Shown in pieces: positions 60,137-64,000 of a stretch of 64,000 bases of DNA. Every line of letters begins with the position of its first letter. Positions within the stretch are counted from its first letter, which is position 1. The position numbers were made by a program, and so were the translations under genes. This DNA comes from Thauera sp. (GTDB lineage Bacteria; Pseudomonadota; Gammaproteobacteria; Burkholderiales; Rhodocyclaceae): NCBI GenBank assembly GCA_017302295.1, contig JAFLDS010000002.1:124001-188000 (forward strand), in the 5' to 3' direction. Below the pieces are notes generated by a model. It was not told where the DNA came from. It was given only the letters and a program-made list of their open reading frames with translations, and ran no database searches.

Positions 60137-61549
60137 CTATAGCTGCGGCCGGATCAGCCTGCCGAGCGTGATCAGCGCGTCGCGCTGCCGGGGCGTGGCG
60201 GGATGGCCGAAATTCAACCGGACGTAATTGGAGAATTCCCGCTTGGCCGAGAAGATCGGGCCGGGTGCGATGCTGATGCCGCTCGCCAGGGCTTCCGCGT
60301 GCAGGCGCAGCGTATCGACCTGCTTCGACAGTTCCAGCCACAGGAAGTAGCCGCCGTCGGGCCGGGCCAGCCGGGTGCCGGCCGGAAAGTGCTCCTCGAT
60401 GCTCGCCACGAGCTGCGCTTCCTGCATCGCCAGTTGCCGCCGCAACTGGCGTAGCTGATTGTCGAAGCCCCCCTGCTTCAGGTAGTCGGCCAGCGCCATC
60501 TGTAGCGGAACCGCCGTGGCCAGGCTGGTGGCGTATTTCTGCCGCTGCACCTCCTTGGCGTAGCGCCCGGCCGCGACCCAGCCCACCCGGTAACCCGGGG
60601 CGAGGCACTTCGAGAACGACGACACATGCAGCACCAGCCCGTCCCTGTCCATCGCCTTGCTGCACATCGGCGCCTCGCGGCCGAAATACAACTCGGCATA
60701 CACGTCGTCTTCGATCAGCGGGACCTGATGCTCCTGCAGCAACGCCACCAGGGCGCGTTTGTTCTCGTCAGAAACCCGGCTGCCCGTGGGGTTGGCGAAG
60801 TTCAGCATGAACAGGCAGGCCTTGACCGGATGGTGGCGCAAGGCGTCGGCCAGCGCGCCGATGCTGACACCCTCGCGCGGATGGCTCGGTATCTCGATGA
60901 CCTTGAGCCCGAGGCGCTCGCTGGCCTGCAGCCCGGCGTAGAAGGTCGGCGATTCTATGGCGATCAGGTCGCCGGGCTGAGTCAGCGCCTGCAGGCAGAG
61001 ATTGAGCCCTTCCATCGCCCCCGAGGTGATGACGATCTCCTGCGGTGAAACCGATGCGCCGTGCGCCAGATAACGCAGCGCGAGCTGCCGCCGCAGTTCC
61101 TCGTTGCCGGGCGGAAGATCGGTCACGGTCGAGAGCGGATCCAGCCTGCGTGCCGCGCCGGCGAGAAAGCGCCCGAGCTTGTCCAGCGGATACAGCTTCG
61201 GGTCCGGAAAGCTCGAGCCGAGCGGGACGATGGCTGGATCGCGCACGCTGTCGAGGATCTGGAAGATGAAATCGCTGACCTCGAGCGCCGTCGACCCGCC
61301 GACCGGGTGGGTCATGCCCGGCTCGGGCATCTTCCGGCCAAGCCGCGCACGCACGAAGTAACCGGACTTCGGCCGCGCGTCGATCAGCCCGCGACTCTCC
61401 AGCAGATGGTAGGCCTGGGTCACCGTGACCGGACTGACGCCATGCGTCTTGCACGCCTGTCTGACGGAAAGCAGCTTGTCGCCGGGGCGCAGCACGCCAT
61501 CGGCGATCAGCTTCGCAGTGCGGTCGGCGAAATCCTGGTAGAGACTCAT
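60137..61549 (-). CDS. MocR-type PLP-dependent transcriptional regulator
   Basis: 470 residues. N-terminal GntR winged helix (LYQDFADRTAKLIADGVLRPGDKLLSVRQACKTHGVSPVTVTQAYHLLESRGLI). The rest is an aminotransferase-fold domain with the PLP Lys in HVSSFSKCLAPGYRVGW and the substrate Arg region RPDGGYFLWLEL. ATG 61549 gives the family N terminus. MocR proteins sense an amine or amino acid through PLP; the regulated gene is usually a neighbour, here perhaps divergent DNA beyond 61550, but no obvious metabolic target is adjacent. Confidence 0.9.
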   Translation of the reverse strand: MSLYQDFADRTAKLIADGVLRPGDKLLSVRQACKTHGVSPVTVTQAYHLLESRGLIDARPKSGYFVRARLGRKMPEPGMTHPVGGSTALEVSDFIFQILDSVRDPAIVPLGSSFPDPKLYPLDKLGRFLAGAARRLDPLSTVTDLPPGNEELRRQLALRYLAHGASVSPQEIVITSGAMEGLNLCLQALTQPGDLIAIESPTFYAGLQASERLGLKVIEIPSHPREGVSIGALADALRHHPVKACLFMLNFANPTGSRVSDENKRALVALLQEHQVPLIEDDVYAELYFGREAPMCSKAMDRDGLVLHVSSFSKCLAPGYRVGWVAAGRYAKEVQRQKYATSLATAVPLQMALADYLKQGGFDNQLRQLRRQLAMQEAQLVASIEEHFPAGTRLARPDGGYFLWLELSKQVDTLRLHAEALASGISIAPGPIFSAKREFSNYVRLNFGHPATPRQRDALITLGRLIRPQL

Positions 61550-61675
61550 CGCCGAATGGTAGCAGCACGATCGCGCAGCCAACCTGGGTGCAGATCGCTC
61601 TCCAGCGGCCAACCCCGCACCTCCGTTGCGAAGTCTCCAAAGTCGTCGTCAGAACGGTAGATCGAGACATCCGTG

Positions 61676-63241
61676 CTAGACCGCCAGACGCGGCGGCGGC
61701 GCAAAACCCAGAACGGTCTCCATCGCCAGGCCGATGCCGATGAGCTTCGGATCACTCCCGATCGGACCATCAAGACTCAACCCGACCGGGAGCCCGGAGG
61801 CGGTAACTCCCGCTGGCAAGGAAATACCGGGCATCCCCGCTGTGCTGCCGGGATCGGAGTTGCGGATCATCGTTGCAAACGTGTCGACGAGAGGTCCACC
61901 GTTGATGGAAATCTTGGACGAACCATTGACGGCATCGATGACTGGAGCCAAGAGGCTCGTCGTCGGGAACATCATCGCATCGAGCTTATTGTCCCCGAAA
62001 TACGACGCATAAAGCGCCTGCATTCTTGGCCGATACACATGGACCGCATCGTCGTATTGGGAAGCCATCGTGCCCGCCAGGATCTCCTTGAGCGAGCCCT
62101 TCACGTCGGGGCTCGCCACCTGATCGTGGATGTCGTTCAGCGTGATGTTGCCAACGCCGGTCTCTGCAAGATATCTCGGTATGTCGGTCAATGCCTCGTG
62201 AAGAACGACCTGGAACGACACTTTGCGATCCAACTCCCAGAGACCAGGAAGATCCATCTCGATGAATGTGACGCCAGCGGCCTGAAGCTTCGAGCGTGCG
62301 GAACGCATGACGGCCTGGACTTCCGCATCCGTGTCGGTCCAGAAACTGCTCGGCACGCCGATTCTCAAACCAGCCAGACCGGCGGCCTTCACGACTGGCC
62401 CGCCAGTAATCGCAGCATCCAGCAATGCGACGTCCGCCATCGTACGGGCCATTGGCCCGATCGTATCCCGCGTGTGACAGATCGGGAGGACGCCCTTTCC
62501 GCTGTAGCGCCTTTCGTCGCGCCCATTGCCCACCGACGGTCTCAGACCGGCAATCCCACAGAGTGAACACGGAATGCGGACCGACCCTCCGGTATCGGTA
62601 CCCAGCCCCGCCGGCGAAATTCGGGCAGCAATGGCCGCGCCCGTCCCGCCCGAAGATCCCCCAGGAACTCGCGAGCGGTCGTAAGGATTGCGCACAACCC
62701 CCGCAAACGGCGAAAAGTTCGTGCTGGTCGTGCCGAAGGCCAATTCATGCATATTGGCCTTGCCGATAATGATCGCGCCGGCATCGACCAAGCGCTGGAG
62801 GGTCGGCGCATTTTCCTTCGGGCGAAGATCCTTGAGTGCCGGCGTCCCGCCCGTAGTGGGAAGGTCGGCCGTGTTGATGTTGTCCTTCACGACGATTGGC
62901 AGGCCGGCGAGCAAAGGCAGGGGCCTACCCTTCGCCACCAGGGAATCGATGTTCCTCGCGGCGGCCAGCGCGGCGCCCTCGTTCAGGCTGATCATGCTGT
63001 TCAGGTCGGCGAGCTTCCTGGCCCGCTCGAGAAGCGTCTTGACATAAAGCTCGGCGGAAAGGCGGCCGGACTTTATCGCGTCGACCGCCTGCGAGGCGGT
63101 CAGCTCTGCCTGCTCCGCTGGATTCATCGCACCTTTCCTCATGCCTGCGCATCCGCCAAGCATCGAACCCATTGCCGACGATGCCGCAACCGTTGTGGTC
63201 GCGATCAGGAATCGGCGGCGTGACTCGTTGTTGATACCCAT
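61676..63241 (-). CDS. amidase-signature hydrolase with Tat/lipoprotein signal
   Basis: 521 residues from ATG 63241. The N terminus holds a twin-arginine motif (SRRRFLIATTTVAASSAMGS) and a lipobox (LGGC), so it is probably exported and lipid-anchored. The amidase triad is visible: Lys in VVKDNINTADLPTTGG, cis-Ser in VPGGSSGGTGAAIAA and the nucleophile Ser in GTDTGGSVRIPCSLCG. Substrate unknown; exported members include peptide amidases and aryl-amide hydrolases. It is followed on the same strand, 126 bases downstream, by the MocR-type gene, and preceded by the SRPBCC gene. Confidence 0.9.
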   Translation of the reverse strand: MGINNESRRRFLIATTTVAASSAMGSMLGGCAGMRKGAMNPAEQAELTASQAVDAIKSGRLSAELYVKTLLERARKLADLNSMISLNEGAALAAARNIDSLVAKGRPLPLLAGLPIVVKDNINTADLPTTGGTPALKDLRPKENAPTLQRLVDAGAIIIGKANMHELAFGTTSTNFSPFAGVVRNPYDRSRVPGGSSGGTGAAIAARISPAGLGTDTGGSVRIPCSLCGIAGLRPSVGNGRDERRYSGKGVLPICHTRDTIGPMARTMADVALLDAAITGGPVVKAAGLAGLRIGVPSSFWTDTDAEVQAVMRSARSKLQAAGVTFIEMDLPGLWELDRKVSFQVVLHEALTDIPRYLAETGVGNITLNDIHDQVASPDVKGSLKEILAGTMASQYDDAVHVYRPRMQALYASYFGDNKLDAMMFPTTSLLAPVIDAVNGSSKISINGGPLVDTFATMIRNSDPGSTAGMPGISLPAGVTASGLPVGLSLDGPIGSDPKLIGIGLAMETVLGFAPPPRLAV

Positions 63242-63329
63242 TTTGCTCAAGATCCACGAAATATGTGAAGAGACGGACTTGCCGGCCCTGTCTTCCGACC
63301 AATGAACCGGCAGGGCCCGCGACATCCCC

Positions 63330-63860
63330 TCAAGCGGAACGGGCCGGATCGGCCACCCTGGACTGGATTCCGGCAAAGCCGCTCATGAACACCTGCTGCA
63401 CGAGCTCGCGAGTCGGCTGATCCTGATCCTCGCCAGCACCAAGGGGACGCCGGAAACTGCCTTTCCAGTGGACCGTGCAGCGTCGCGGGTCGGCGGCGGT
63501 CACCCACATCTCCCCGACGTATCCATGGAGCGGCAGATTGGTCTTGAGAATCCGGTAGCGGAAGTGCTGCCGGATCTCGTCGTAACTCAACAGTTCGCTG
63601 ATCACGTAGCCGCCGCCCTGGATCTCGAACTCGCGCACGGCCCCCGGCACGCCCTCTTCACCCAGGATCAACCGGCAATTCAGCGTGGCGGGATGCCAGC
63701 CGTCGATCGCGCCAAAGGTCTTGAAGGCATTCCATGCGGTCCGGGCATCGGCTTCGAGATCGATCCTGTCGTATATCTCGAGATACTCCTTGCCGGAAGA
63801 CCCGGCAAAGCCGGCCACATCCGTTTCCAAGTGTTCACGCAAATTCTTCTTCGTCGTCAT
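63330..63860 (-). CDS. SRPBCC/START-fold protein (polyketide-cyclase-like)
   Basis: 176 residues from ATG 63860, with GGAGACAAGG upstream. The central fold pattern is EYLEIYDRIDLEADARTAWNAFKTFGAIDGWHPATLNCRLI, then EGVPGAVREFEIQGGGYVISELLSYDE and CTVHWKGSFRRP. This is the SRPBCC domain of small ligand-binding or cyclase-like proteins. No signal peptide. Ligand unknown. It lies 88 bases before the amidase gene, so the two may be co-transcribed. The remaining 140 bases to the window edge show no supported gene. Confidence 0.8.
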   Translation of the reverse strand: MTTKKNLREHLETDVAGFAGSSGKEYLEIYDRIDLEADARTAWNAFKTFGAIDGWHPATLNCRLILGEEGVPGAVREFEIQGGGYVISELLSYDEIRQHFRYRILKTNLPLHGYVGEMWVTAADPRRCTVHWKGSFRRPLGAGEDQDQPTRELVQQVFMSGFAGIQSRVADPARSA

Positions 63861-64000
63861 CCTTGTCTCCTTGCTGGTTTCGCCGCCTGCATCGTGACCG
63901 ACATCCGGCGCACGGGATCGGGTATTGCGGCGCGTTGCCCGCTGCTTGTCGACAAACTCGTCTCCGAGCCCGCTCACACGCCGAAGCGGGCGACTGCCTC

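Noticed and set aside
63974..64000. Possible 3' end of another minus-strand gene (EAVARFGV then TGA)
   Set aside because: Only eight codons are visible before the window edge, too few to support a coding call.

Overview
The window is dense, high-GC, roughly 90% coding chromosome from a betaproteobacterium. The gene set (DUF3348/DUF802/OmpA/DUF2894 cassette, MnmC, cysTWA-cysB, CcoG, a granule phasin, a PQQ alcohol dehydrogenase with its SoxYZ/metallohydrolase relay) suits a Rhodocyclales/Zoogloeaceae organism such as Thauera or Azoarcus. That placement is an inference from gene content. I see no insertion sequence, prophage, CRISPR array or integron; the only disrupted gene is an HNH nuclease with an in-frame amber codon.

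Layout. 1-6.9 kb: the 3' end of an Hsp70-family gene, a small unknown gene, tRNA-Thr, a LexA-box-controlled 52-residue membrane peptide, a ProQ-type RNA chaperone, a diguanylate cyclase and the radical-SAM protein YgiQ. 7-11.4 kb: bioH-bioC, an RpfE-like gene and recJ. 11.4-15.8 kb (minus strand): a tightly overlapping four-gene cassette whose two central products resemble a MotA/ZorA-type stator with a very long coiled-coil tail and its OmpA/MotB partner. 16.1-18.8 kb: a cation:proton antiporter, a small unknown gene and prfB with its programmed frameshift. 18.9-24.7 kb: a REP-like palindrome, then an SMC-type ATPase with two upstream candidate kleisin/KITE partners (Muk/Mks/Wadjet-like, no JetD nuclease) and an FmdE-like gene on the opposite strand. 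24.8-39.5 kb: an unusual chemoreceptor, lysS, a membrane hydroxylase, a cyanide-insensitive-type bd oxidase, a DUF808 protein, mnmC, a NarL-type two-component pair, a phasin and gltX.

39.5-51.4 kb is one metabolic unit for periplasmic alcohol oxidation: a sigma-54 activator of the AcoR type, DUF779 protein, aldehyde dehydrogenase, PedF-like cytochrome c, periplasmic binding protein, PQQ alcohol dehydrogenase, SoxYZ-like carrier and zinc metallohydrolase. Both divergent intergenic regions carry a -24/-12 promoter facing each way and repeated TGCTCC/GGAGCA half-sites between them, so one regulator probably drives all four transcription units. dksA and the broken nuclease gene interrupt this region. 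51.5-64 kb: a lipoprotein-type binding protein overlapping a PhnD-PAS-GGDEF cyclase, the sulfate importer cysTWA with cysB as its last gene, ccoG, a MocR-type regulator, an exported amidase and an SRPBCC protein.

The most interesting points are the SOS-controlled membrane peptide, the Zor-like motor cassette, the SMC trio lacking a nuclease, and the sigma-54 circuit around quinoprotein alcohol oxidation.
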